22,617 bases of DNA from the IMG/VR virus record IMGVR_UViG_3300034418_000930, positions 1-22,617 of that record; one strand, given 5' to 3'. A model generated the notes under the pieces. That model ran no database searches and had not been told where the DNA came from. It saw nothing but the letters and a program-made list of their open reading frames with translations. Position 1 is the stretch's first letter; every line of letters starts with the position of its first letter. Made by a program: the position numbers and the translations under genes. The stretch comes from a virus. Shown one piece after another: positions 7,166 through 15,861 of this stretch.

Positions 7166-9034
7166 ATGGCTATTGAAGAAACCTATCGAAGTCTACTAGG
7201 CGCTCAACGCCAACGTCAGAAAAAAGAAGAGCGTCAAGATATGCTTTTACAGGCAGGTACTCTTGCGACTAATATTTATCAACAAAAGTTAGATGAAAAG
7301 GCTCAAGAGTTTTTTGACCGTACTGAAGTTGCTAATCAACGTATTAAGTATCAAGAAGGTTATGATCTTTATAATAATAAAATTAAAAAGATATACGATG
7401 AAGGTACTCAAAGTACTTTAGGTCTGGGGGAGTATTTGGTAGGTAATATAGCGCAGCCTATTGCACAAGAAAGAATCTATGCAAACTTTGACGAAGACAT
7501 GGTTAGTGATCCCGATAAGCTTGGGAGTGCTGTTAGATCTTATGCAGAAGAGATGGTCTATGGAGGCTTAGACGCTCAAGGTAACCGCATGGGCGGTGGT
7601 ATGCTTGATAAACTACAAGCGGCTTATGATAGCGGTAAGACTCTTAAAAGTATGGATAAGTACGATGAGTATATTTCTCGCAGGGCTGATTTACCTGAAA
7701 ATGTAGGTATGGCCTTGGTCGGTAGATTTTTTAATGGTAAAAGCAGACAAGAAGTAGAGGCTGATGCGCTGCAAAGGATTGCAACAAATAATCAGTTTGA
7801 TGAAAACTCTGCTGCTTTTATGGCGCTTGCTAAAGCATTTGACTCAGGTATGAGTCTTACTAATTCAGAAAAAGTTGCTAAGAAGGTTCAGGCGTACACT
7901 GAAAATATTAAAATGAAAGCTGATGAGTTTTTAAAGGATTCTAAAATTGTAACTGCTAAAAGGCCAGATGGGAGGGGTGGGCAGTTTGAATATACATATA
8001 TCCAAGATATGTATGAAAATAGAAGGACAGGGGCAGTTCGTACAGTAGATAGGGCAAATACATCAGATCCTTTTTCTACAAGAATATTTAAAAACGAGCA
8101 AGTAACGCTTCCCGGTGAAGTTATAGAAGGGGAAGAAGTAGATCCGCTAACAGGTAAGGTTGTAAAAACAAAAGAAAGAACTTATACCACTGTATCTGGT
8201 AAAAACATGTTTAAAGATATTGAAGTAAATACTGTTGGCGAAAATCCTCTAAGAGGAGATATTACTACAGAGGTATCAGCTACTTTAATTGATGCGGCCA
8301 ATCAAACAGTGAATGGTGTTATTTTACAACAACCTGATGCGCCTATTGTAAGAGATGCTTTTGCGGCACATCAAGAAAGACTTTATGGTGAAGATGAAGA
8401 ACAGAAAAAACAATACAGAGCAGATATAAATCGAAATGTACATATTATGGGTTACAATTTAAGTCAAGAATATGGCTTTGATTTACCCACAGGTAGGAAA
8501 ATTGCTGCTCAAATATTTGTAAATGATGTAAGGTACAATGAAGAAACAGATGGCGAGTTTAAAAACTATAGAGGTGCTAATTTGTATTCTTCTACGGAGT
8601 CAAACGGTTTAAGAATTCTTGAAGCAATAAATGATTTAAATATGTCAGACGCTGAGTTTAGGCTGGGAGGCATTGCTGATGAAAAAGAATTTGTTGAGCG
8701 TTTAATTCCAGATTTAATCAGTAAAAATAATTTAACAGCTTTTAGAGGTCGCAAAGGCGCTAGTACAAGAGAAGATGCTATTTTTGATGAGGAAAGTAGA
8801 CTATATTTTCTTTCAAAAAATATGCCTCAAGATGCCAATATTAATAATTATTTTAACCTCCCTATAAATTTAGGCGTTCCTTACGCAGATGCAGGTTTAA
8901 CTCTTTATGATTATATTGAAAGAGAAACTATGGGAACAATTTCTAGAGGTCAGAATCTTAAAGAATATTATGGTGAACTAACTGAGGCTGAAGAACTTGC
9001 TAAAATTCAAGCGACTCTTGGCGGCGCTAAATAA
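7166..9034 (+). CDS. Putative internal virion protein (622 aa)
   Basis: The gene starts 2 nt after the previous stop. The product is mostly helical and highly charged: MAIEETYRSLLGAQRQRQKK begins a long coiled-coil-prone N-terminal region (about 1-80). No membrane span, Cys cluster or enzyme motif is recognisable. Size and position, between the 402- and 1607-aa proteins, fit an internal or ejection protein of a podovirus. I do not recognise a specific family, so the assignment rests on context. Confidence 0.65.
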   Translation: MAIEETYRSLLGAQRQRQKKEERQDMLLQAGTLATNIYQQKLDEKAQEFFDRTEVANQRIKYQEGYDLYNNKIKKIYDEGTQSTLGLGEYLVGNIAQPIAQERIYANFDEDMVSDPDKLGSAVRSYAEEMVYGGLDAQGNRMGGGMLDKLQAAYDSGKTLKSMDKYDEYISRRADLPENVGMALVGRFFNGKSRQEVEADALQRIATNNQFDENSAAFMALAKAFDSGMSLTNSEKVAKKVQAYTENIKMKADEFLKDSKIVTAKRPDGRGGQFEYTYIQDMYENRRTGAVRTVDRANTSDPFSTRIFKNEQVTLPGEVIEGEEVDPLTGKVVKTKERTYTTVSGKNMFKDIEVNTVGENPLRGDITTEVSATLIDAANQTVNGVILQQPDAPIVRDAFAAHQERLYGEDEEQKKQYRADINRNVHIMGYNLSQEYGFDLPTGRKIAAQIFVNDVRYNEETDGEFKNYRGANLYSSTESNGLRILEAINDLNMSDAEFRLGGIADEKEFVERLIPDLISKNNLTAFRGRKGASTREDAIFDEESRLYFLSKNMPQDANINNYFNLPINLGVPYADAGLTLYDYIERETMGTISRGQNLKEYYGELTEAEELAKIQATLGGAK

Positions 9035-9044
9035 AGGATGTTAA

Positions 9045-12000
9045 ATGATATTTGATGATACATTCAAAAAAGAAGAGGATGTAAAAGGCCCTGTATTTGT
9101 AAAGCCTTCTATTGATTCTACGGCTATGCCCACAACAACAAATGCTTGGCGTAACGATCCTAGAGTTCAGGCGGCAGCAGAAAGATACACATATGCTCTT
9201 TCTAAATTAGATAATACTTTTGATCCCGGTAGTTATTTTGATGATAATCGTGACATTGTAGAGGTCTTGCGGGACGAAGACAATCGAATTGCGACTATTA
9301 TTAATCGCGCTGGTAATTTAGATGAGTTATCGCCTCAGGCAAAAAAAGACTATAATTTTCTTAGAAGTACTTGGCAAAATACAAATCCTTCAAATTTTGA
9401 TGAGTGGACAGACTATGCTGCTGATTTAAGTACAGATATTTTTGCAGATCCTTTAAATGCCCTTGGTTTGATTTTTACTGGAGGTAGTTCAAACATAGCT
9501 GCTCAGACTGCCGGTAAAGAAGGTTTAAAGCAAGTTTTAAAAAGAGCAGCAGTTTCTGATAGCACTAAAGCTCAAACTATAAGAGGTGCTATAGCGTCAG
9601 GTGCTTATGGAACTTTACATGAAGATCAACTACAACGTGCTGAAATGGCTACAGGTTTGTCTTCTGATTATCAAATTGCGCGTACAGCAACAGTAGGGGG
9701 CGTAAGTGCTTTGGCTGGTGCGGCGCTTGTCGGATCAGTTGCAGGAACAAGTAAGTTCTTTAAAAACCGTGCTAAAGAACGCATGGATGCTGATGAGCAG
9801 TTTAGAAAAGCCAACAGCGAAGGCCCTGAAGGTATAGACCCAAATGTACAACAGGCTGTAGATGATAACATCGAAATACTAAAGCGTAGCTCTAGAACAG
9901 ATGTTTCTGCTGATGTTACACCCGGAAGGGCTTCTGTAGTTATAGACCAAGAGCCTATTCAATCTTTTTCTGAAAATGTAAGTAAGAAGGCTGGAGGCGG
10001 CGAAAGAACCACACAAGAAGTAGCTGACACTGTTAATCAGGTTATGCGAGATTCCGCTAATAAACCACTAGACAACTTAGGGAGGCGTGTAGGGTTTGAA
10101 GTAAATAGAATTATAAATAGATATGGGGCTAAGATGTTTTTTAAACCTGTATCGGTTGTTGAGTCATTTAGTAAGTTTTCACAGACCGCTAATGATCTCA
10201 TGAAAAAGTTTAGATACGATGCTGGTCGTAACGTGTGGGGAGATCGTGACTATGATGCTCAAGATTTCTTCGAGGTCTATAAAGAAACAGCAGGCCGATA
10301 CTTTGTAAGAGCTAAAGTGGCAATGGAGCCTCTTGCACTTAATATGCGTGGTAAGCTCTCTGAAGTCGCTAATAATAATATTATAAAAACTTTGCGCGGT
10401 GCAGAGCCTGCGGGTGAAGCTGTAGGTACTATTGCAGGCGAGCTTAGAGAAATACTAGATGATATAGCTGGCAGGCTTTTAGAAGAAGGCTTTATTGATG
10501 AAGCGGCTACAAACTATGTTCCTCGTATGTGGAGCAGGTCTGCTATTGAAAAAAATAAAGAAACATTTATATCTAAGCTTATGGATGCCAACGAGGTCAA
10601 CTCTGTAGAAGAGGGCCTGAGAGTAGTTGAAGAAATGCTTGATAAGAAAAATCAACTAGATGGTGGAAGCTCAGGCGGTAATGCTTTCTTTTTTAAGCGA
10701 CAGTTTAATCTTATTGAAGATAACGAGTTTGAAGAGTTCTTGAACAACGATATTGTTGATGTTATGAATACTTACATTTTTCAGTCCTCTAAGCAGTTGG
10801 CTAAAAAACAAGTATTCGGTGTTAGAAACTTAAAAGAATATAGAAAAAGATACGTAGATAACATCCGTGCAGAAATGCGTAAGGCTGGTAAAACCCTTAC
10901 AGTAGGTGATGAAGAAGATCTAATCAATATCTGGAAGCTTACTACAGGAGAAGATGTTAGTAGGTTTGAAAGCAGTAAAGTACAAGGTTTTATTGATGCC
11001 TACAGTGTAGCTAACCGTTTAGCCTATCTACCCCTTGCAACCCTTTCAAGTGTTACTGAGGTCTTTATTAATGTAGGTAAGGCAGGCGTAACTAAAACTC
11101 TAAAAGGTCTTGCAAAGTCTACTGATGCTGCTCAGGACACCATACAAAAGCAACTAAAAGAAAAATTAGGTAAGCAAGGTCTTACTGAAAATGAAATCTG
11201 GAAAGAGATGAACAAGTTTGGTCTTGCTCTGGATACTGCTATGTCAGACTTAGCTGATAGGCTTGCAGGCGATGGTCTTAGCTCAGAGCTTGCTAGAAAA
11301 GTAAACAATAATTTCTTTAGGTTAAACTTCCTAGATCAGTGGACTAAATCAGTTCAGATGATGTCTTATGTAACTGGTAAAACTTTGATAACTGATAATC
11401 TTAGGGCCATCGCAAAGAATAAAGGGCTGCCAGATTCAAGAAGAATTACTCGCCTGAAAGATGAGTTAAAAGAATTAAATATTGATATTGAAGGGGGTCT
11501 TAACTGGGTTGAAACAGGCAATAAAGATTTTGAAGAAGTCATACAGCGCGGTGCTTCTAGATATGCTAATGAAGTTATTTTAAATCCCTCCGCAGAGTCT
11601 GGGCTAAAACCCATGTGGATGGCAAATCCTCAGTCATCTATACTGTTTCAGTTTATGGGATACCCCGCTGCCTTTACAAATACAGTACTTAAAAATGCTG
11701 CCAAGGGACTTTTACGTGATCCCATTCAGAATGCACCCAGAATTGTTCCAGCGGCTCTTATCATGACTGAAATGGCACGGTGGACTAACTATGCTCGAAG
11801 TGGTGGTGAGTCTGAGAGATTTAAAGATCGTGAACAGATATATACTGACGCTGTTGTTCGCTGGGGTGGTAATGGCCTTATTGCAGATATGATGGGTCGA
11901 AGTAGAAAAGCAATGGAAATTTACCAAGACCCTATGGCTGGTGTTGCAGGTCTATTCGGCCCTGTAGGGCAAGATCTATATACTCTTGTACGCCGTGGAG

Positions 12001-13868
12001 ACATTGTAAGTTTCTTCGGTAAAAAAGTACCTTTATACGGCGCAGGCAGGACGATTGAGCGCACATTTGATGTTGAGTTTATGGATGAGTATAACAAAAA
12101 TCTTAAAGAACTCAATGAAAAATTTGAGGAGGCTGTTGTACCCGAAAGATCCAGAAAGCCTTTTATGTATGCAGCAGGCGGTGTCGTTAAGAATGTACCT
12201 AATGTGCCCGAAGAGCCTGATCAGCGTATTGATAAAATAACAGGCCGTCCCTACGACAAGCAAGCTGGCGAAGCCTTTGTAGATAACGAAGAAGATCCTT
12301 TGGCTAGGCTTGGATTGGTTGTCGGCGGTCTTGCAAAGCCCGTTGCAAAAGTTGCTAGGACTGTTACAGATGAGATAGCTGATCTGATTAAAAGTTATTC
12401 TAGTAAAGACGCAGATCCCGAATCAATTAAAAAGGCTGCTAACGATATAGTAGATCTTCAGATTGGTCAAGATGATTATGAAATTGAGCAAATAAGAAAG
12501 TCTCTAGAGCGTACATCTTTTACAGACTACGATGAGTATGTTAACGAGCCTGTAGAAGAAGTACTAGATAAATATCGTCTACGTGAAACAGAAGAAGAAT
12601 CTTTTATTCAGACTCAGGGGCAGTTTAGAAATACTGATGAGATACTATTAGAGGATGATTTTGTTCCTGATTTAGATAAGGATGTAGGCGAAGCGGGTAT
12701 TAGCCTAAGTAGAATTCGTGAGGCTAACGATCCTATTTCACAAAAAACCTCAGGCATTTTAAACAGATTAATTCAAAAAATGCCTAGGGTTAGTAGGTCT
12801 GCTGATCCTGTTGTAGAGGCAGATCCTGAAGTACGACAAGCAAACATAGATAGAATATTAGAAGAGTCTGTTGTAAAAACGCCTGTTTATCGTGCTACAG
12901 GGCATGGCGTGGATACTGACTTTGATGTTGGTTTTACACTGGCTAATGAAATATCTCCGCACTTTGGTACAAAGGGCCAAGCAGATGATTTAGCAATTAG
13001 ACGATATTTTGATTACGAGATAGGCTATACCGAAAAAGTACCAGCAGAACTTCTTTATAATGCAGGAGCTAAGATGCCCGGAAAGACTCCTTCTATGATT
13101 AAAGGTTATTTATATATAAAGAACCCTATCACCATTGAGTCTGACTTTGGAGTGTGGAAGGCAGAGGAGATTTTGCAAGATAGAGAGCAAGTTGATACTT
13201 TGATTGACAGCATGGTTAAAAGTTCTAATGGTAAATTAAAAGAAAAAGAACTTCGAGCAGAGTTGTTTGATACTACATCAAAGAGCTTAAAAGAATATAA
13301 AGAAGTAATTGATAGTTATGATACTAATATTCCAGAAATTGAATTGCAAATAAGAATTAGGCGTTATGATGTAAATGATAAACTTAGGGCATTCTTAAAA
13401 TCAAAAGGCTTTGATGGTATTAAATACCTTAATAAGTTTGAAGACAAAGGTGCGAAAGAGTTTTCATATATTCCATTTGAGCCTCAACAATTCAAAGCTG
13501 TCTTTGCAGAAAACTTTGATTTAGAAGATCCTAGAGTCTATAAGGCAGAGGGTGGTGTAGCACGTGCCGATATGCGTAGGTCTGATGGGTCTGTTAAGTC
13601 AGCACAGGGTTTCTTAGGGCCTGTTGAGAACACAGTACAGGGCGGCACTATGACTGAAGTTTCTATAGGGACAGAGATTAATGGAAAGAAAATGGAAATA
13701 CCTACAATGGTGCCTACACTTACAGAGGATGAGGTTAAGACGCTATCATCTATGAAGCTGGAGGGTAATGCTAAAAACATTCCTGAGTCTATTATTATGA
13801 AGGCCAAGGAACATGCCCGTATGCGCTTAGAGCAGGGCAAGAGTCCATTTTATCAGGACGGTGAATGA
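9045..13868 (+). CDS. Giant internal virion protein with C-terminal ADP-ribosyltransferase-like domain (1607 aa)
   Basis: The start has AAGGA about 8 nt upstream. Residues 1-1040 are a mainly helical body with one hydrophobic glycine/alanine stretch at about 214-234 (ALAGAALVGSVAG) and an aromatic segment near 855-880 (ILFQFMGYPAAFTNTVL). A linker starting AAGGVVKNVP (about 1043) leads through an acidic region to residues 1278-1490. That stretch resembles the ADP-ribosyltransferase domain of phage polyvalent proteins: VYRATGHG (R1283), SPHFGTKGQADD (H1306), YLYIKNPI, FDGIKYL and KEFSYIPFEPQQFKAVF (E1472). The last 100 residues (RRSDGSVKSAQGFLGP ... ARMRLEQGKSPF) are a module seen in many phages at protein ends. 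It is probably packaged and ejected into the host. The body assignment is by context; the transferase call is from motif recognition only. Confidence 0.75.
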   Translation: MIFDDTFKKEEDVKGPVFVKPSIDSTAMPTTTNAWRNDPRVQAAAERYTYALSKLDNTFDPGSYFDDNRDIVEVLRDEDNRIATIINRAGNLDELSPQAKKDYNFLRSTWQNTNPSNFDEWTDYAADLSTDIFADPLNALGLIFTGGSSNIAAQTAGKEGLKQVLKRAAVSDSTKAQTIRGAIASGAYGTLHEDQLQRAEMATGLSSDYQIARTATVGGVSALAGAALVGSVAGTSKFFKNRAKERMDADEQFRKANSEGPEGIDPNVQQAVDDNIEILKRSSRTDVSADVTPGRASVVIDQEPIQSFSENVSKKAGGGERTTQEVADTVNQVMRDSANKPLDNLGRRVGFEVNRIINRYGAKMFFKPVSVVESFSKFSQTANDLMKKFRYDAGRNVWGDRDYDAQDFFEVYKETAGRYFVRAKVAMEPLALNMRGKLSEVANNNIIKTLRGAEPAGEAVGTIAGELREILDDIAGRLLEEGFIDEAATNYVPRMWSRSAIEKNKETFISKLMDANEVNSVEEGLRVVEEMLDKKNQLDGGSSGGNAFFFKRQFNLIEDNEFEEFLNNDIVDVMNTYIFQSSKQLAKKQVFGVRNLKEYRKRYVDNIRAEMRKAGKTLTVGDEEDLINIWKLTTGEDVSRFESSKVQGFIDAYSVANRLAYLPLATLSSVTEVFINVGKAGVTKTLKGLAKSTDAAQDTIQKQLKEKLGKQGLTENEIWKEMNKFGLALDTAMSDLADRLAGDGLSSELARKVNNNFFRLNFLDQWTKSVQMMSYVTGKTLITDNLRAIAKNKGLPDSRRITRLKDELKELNIDIEGGLNWVETGNKDFEEVIQRGASRYANEVILNPSAESGLKPMWMANPQSSILFQFMGYPAAFTNTVLKNAAKGLLRDPIQNAPRIVPAALIMTEMARWTNYARSGGESERFKDREQIYTDAVVRWGGNGLIADMMGRSRKAMEIYQDPMAGVAGLFGPVGQDLYTLVRRGDIVSFFGKKVPLYGAGRTIERTFDVEFMDEYNKNLKELNEKFEEAVVPERSRKPFMYAAGGVVKNVPNVPEEPDQRIDKITGRPYDKQAGEAFVDNEEDPLARLGLVVGGLAKPVAKVARTVTDEIADLIKSYSSKDADPESIKKAANDIVDLQIGQDDYEIEQIRKSLERTSFTDYDEYVNEPVEEVLDKYRLRETEEESFIQTQGQFRNTDEILLEDDFVPDLDKDVGEAGISLSRIREANDPISQKTSGILNRLIQKMPRVSRSADPVVEADPEVRQANIDRILEESVVKTPVYRATGHGVDTDFDVGFTLANEISPHFGTKGQADDLAIRRYFDYEIGYTEKVPAELLYNAGAKMPGKTPSMIKGYLYIKNPITIESDFGVWKAEEILQDREQVDTLIDSMVKSSNGKLKEKELRAELFDTTSKSLKEYKEVIDSYDTNIPEIELQIRIRRYDVNDKLRAFLKSKGFDGIKYLNKFEDKGAKEFSYIPFEPQQFKAVFAENFDLEDPRVYKAEGGVARADMRRSDGSVKSAQGFLGPVENTVQGGTMTEVSIGTEINGKKMEIPTMVPTLTEDEVKTLSSMKLEGNAKNIPESIIMKAKEHARMRLEQGKSPFYQDGE

Positions 13869-14236
13869 TGTATAAGTATTTCACAGAAGAAGAGTTAGAA
13901 TGTAAGCACTGCCAAGCCAAGGGTATAGACCCTATGTTCATGAAGAAGGTGGATGCCTTGCGTGAAAAGATGGGATTTAGCTTTCCTGTAACCTCTGCAT
14001 ACCGCTGTAAAGACCACCCCATAGAGGCCCGTAAAGCCTCTCCGGGGGCACATGCGTCAGGGAGGGCCATAGATATAGGGGTATCCCATGAAAGGGCTTA
14101 CAGGCTCGTACAGGGCGCTGTAGAGGCAGGCTTTAGTGGTATTGGTGTTAGTCAGAAGGGTGGTGTAAGGTTTATACACCTTGATGACCTTGAAGACTCT
14201 GAAGGCCGTCCAAGACCACACATCTGGAGTTATTAA
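13865..14236 (+). CDS. Peptidase M15 family endolysin (123 aa)
   Basis: This is a D-Ala-D-Ala-type zinc peptidase of the M15_3 kind, expected to cleave peptidoglycan stem peptides during lysis. The metal-binding pattern is visible: GAHASGRAIDIG gives H63 and D70, and RFIHLDD gives H105 and D107. The N-terminal YFTEEELECKHC and the SAYRC segment near residue 44 are typical. Full length for the family. There is no signal peptide, so export must depend on the holin encoded next. The start is ATGATG overlapping the upstream TGA; either Met is possible. Confidence 0.88.
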   Translation: MMYKYFTEEELECKHCQAKGIDPMFMKKVDALREKMGFSFPVTSAYRCKDHPIEARKASPGAHASGRAIDIGVSHERAYRLVQGAVEAGFSGIGVSQKGGVRFIHLDDLEDSEGRPRPHIWSY

Positions 14237-14237
14237 T

Positions 14238-14627
14238 ATGAGTATTGTAGCAAGCTTAGTAGGCCCTGTATCTGGACTACTTGATAAGTTTATTGAAGAC
14301 AAGGATCAGAAGAATGCTTTGGCCCATGAGATTGCTACCATGTCTGAGAAACATGCACAGGAGTTAGCTAAGGGTCAACTTGAGGTTAACAAAACTGAAG
14401 CAGCACACTCTAGTATCTTTGTAAGCGGCTGGAGGCCCTTCATTGGCTGGACATGTGGGCTGGGTATGTTTGGTAACTTCATTACAATTCCATTTTCTAA
14501 CTTTGTGCTGGCCCTAGTAGGCGTAGATATTTTTATACCTCTAGTACCTTTAGAGACTATGATGCCAGTACTTATGGGTATGCTAGGCTTGGGTGCAATG
14601 AGGAGCTACGAGAAGACCCGGAAATGA
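14238..14627 (+). CDS. Holin, GTA 3TM type (129 aa)
   Basis: The frame is open from 14181, but the ATG at 14238 has GGAG at 14226-14229, 8 nt upstream, and lies just after the peptidase stop. The product starts MSIVASLVGPVSGLLDKF. It has a charged helical middle (KGQLEVNKTEAAHSS) and then IFVSGWRPFIGWTCGLGM, the signature of the GTA_holin_3TM family. Two further hydrophobic spans follow, ending in a short basic tail (YEKTRK). It would permeabilise the inner membrane and release the M15 endolysin. Its neighbours and order match standard phage lysis modules. Confidence 0.88.
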   Translation: MSIVASLVGPVSGLLDKFIEDKDQKNALAHEIATMSEKHAQELAKGQLEVNKTEAAHSSIFVSGWRPFIGWTCGLGMFGNFITIPFSNFVLALVGVDIFIPLVPLETMMPVLMGMLGLGAMRSYEKTRK

Positions 14628-15088
14628 TTATTGAGAGCGTAGCAGCGGCCTCTGCAATCTTAACATCTATTAACGGTTTAATTAAACAAGCTAATGAGAC
14701 TGGGGCAGGGATGCAACAACTCATGGGTACTATATCAGACTTTGGAGAAGCTTTAACAAACTTTGAAATAGATCGTAAGTCTAGTACCTTTAAGTCCCTT
14801 AGCCAGAGTGAGATCTTAAAGCTCACCATGCTCAAGAAATCCTATGAGAGATACTGGAAGGATGTACATGACCTGCTGTTAGTGGCAGATCCAGAGATGC
14901 TAGAGTCTTTTAAAGAGGCTAAAGCAGAACAGGAACATCAACGTCAAAGACACATGGCTATGTTAGCTAAGAAAAAAAAAGAAAGAGATCTTTTAATTCA
15001 TCAACTGACTGTGGGTGCTGCAGTGTTAGTGATCGGAGGGGCGCTGGCTGTAGGAGCCGTAATGTTAATTATAAAAATACTTACTTAA
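14624..15088 (+). CDS. Tail-anchored coiled-coil protein, possible spanin-like lysis accessory (154 aa)
   Basis: The ATG overlaps the holin stop (ATGA). The first 60 residues (IIESVAAASAILTSINGLIK...) are helical. Residues about 65-125 are a charged coil with a Lys/Gln-rich stretch. A single membrane span lies near the C-terminus (about 131-152, VGAAVLVIGGALAVGAVML). The position right after the holin suggests a lysis or membrane role. The topology, with the anchor at the C-terminus, is not that of classical Rz, and no outer-membrane lipoprotein partner is seen. Function is therefore open. Confidence 0.75.
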   Translation: MIIESVAAASAILTSINGLIKQANETGAGMQQLMGTISDFGEALTNFEIDRKSSTFKSLSQSEILKLTMLKKSYERYWKDVHDLLLVADPEMLESFKEAKAEQEHQRQRHMAMLAKKKKERDLLIHQLTVGAAVLVIGGALAVGAVMLIIKILT

Positions 15089-15098
15089 TGGAGTTAGA

Positions 15099-15287
15099 AT
15101 GCCAGCTAAAAAGAAAACTAAATCTAAAGTAAACGAGGCAGGTAACTATACCAAGCCTACTATGCGTAAGCGTTTATTTAATAAGATCAAGGCAGGAAGT
15201 AAAGGCGGTAAGCCGGGCCAGTGGTCAGCACGTAAAGCTCAGATGCTTGCTAAGGAATACAAAGCAGCAGGTGGTGGGTATAAGTAA
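15099..15287 (+). CDS. Small Lys-rich basic protein (62 aa)
   Basis: ATG is preceded by GGAG about 6 nt upstream. About a quarter of the residues are Lys, and the sequence includes RLFNKIKAGSKGGKPGQWSA and a Gly-rich end (AAGGGYK). Proteins of this sort occur in marine phages and are annotated only as DUF families. A nucleic-acid binding or DNA-compacting role is suggested by charge; there is no direct evidence. It is the first of three consecutive basic genes with overlapping ends. Confidence 0.75.
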   Translation: MPAKKKTKSKVNEAGNYTKPTMRKRLFNKIKAGSKGGKPGQWSARKAQMLAKEYKAAGGGYK

Positions 15288-15541
15288 TGGCACTCAAGAA
15301 GTCACAGAAATCCCTCAAGAAGTGGACTAAAGAGAAATGGGGAACCAAGTCAGGTAAACCCTCAACACAAGGAAAGAAAGCAACAGGTGAAAGGTATCTC
15401 CCGAAGAAGGCTAGAGAGGCTTTATCAGACAAGGAGTACGCTGCCACTTCCAAAAAGAAACGTGAAGACACGAAGAAAGGAAAGCAGCACTCAAAGCAAC
15501 CCAAAAAGATAGCTAAGAAAACAGCGAGGCATCGTAAATGA
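15287..15541 (+). CDS. Lys-rich DUF5872-like basic protein (84 aa)
   Basis: The start overlaps the previous stop (TAATG). It is very basic: KSQKSLKKWTKEKWGTKSG near the start, then ATGERYLPKKAREALSDKEY (about residues 35-54) and a Lys/Arg tail (KQPKKIAKKTARHRK). The ERYLPKKA...EYAATSKKKR pattern is the one I associate with DUF5872, common in marine phages and some large viruses. Function is not known to me. The charge points to binding DNA or RNA. Confidence 0.78.
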   Translation: MALKKSQKSLKKWTKEKWGTKSGKPSTQGKKATGERYLPKKAREALSDKEYAATSKKKREDTKKGKQHSKQPKKIAKKTARHRK

Positions 15542-15861
15542 TGGATAGAGAAGAGTACAAGAAGGGTGGTAAAGCTAAGAAGAAAGACCCACGGTTAGCC
15601 CGTGCAGGCGTTAGCGGCTATAACAAGCCTAAGAGAACTCCTAAGCATCCTAAGAAGTCACATGTTGTAGTGGCTAAAGAAGGTGACAAGATCAAGACTA
15701 TTCGGTTTGGTGAGCAAGGGGCTAAGACGGCAGGTAAGCCAAAGGCGGGAGAGTCTGACAAGATGAAGAAGAAACGTGCAAGCTTTAAAGCGCGTCACGC
15801 TAAGAATATTAAGAAGGGTAAGATGAGTGCGGCATATTGGGCTGATAGGGCCAAATGGTAG
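15538..15861 (+). CDS. Lys-rich basic protein, DUF6321-like (107 aa)
   Basis: The start is ATGATG overlapping the preceding TGA; GAGG lies 8 nt before the first ATG. It is basic throughout, with REEYKKGGKAKKKDPRLARA at the N-terminus, a short beta-like piece (SHVVVAKEGDKIKTIRFGE, about residues 40-58) and a C-terminus ARHAKNIKKGKMSAAYWADR. The ending ...YWADKVKW-like is known from a conserved phage family. A nucleic-acid binding role is plausible; the function is unknown. Confidence 0.75.
   Translation: MMDREEYKKGGKAKKKDPRLARAGVSGYNKPKRTPKHPKKSHVVVAKEGDKIKTIRFGEQGAKTAGKPKAGESDKMKKKRASFKARHAKNIKKGKMSAAYWADRAKW

Noticed and set aside
14181-14237. N-terminal extension of the holin gene from the upstream Met
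   Set aside because: It would overlap the peptidase gene by 56 nt, lacks hydrophobic or holin-like sequence, and the ATG at 14238 has a well-placed GGAG.
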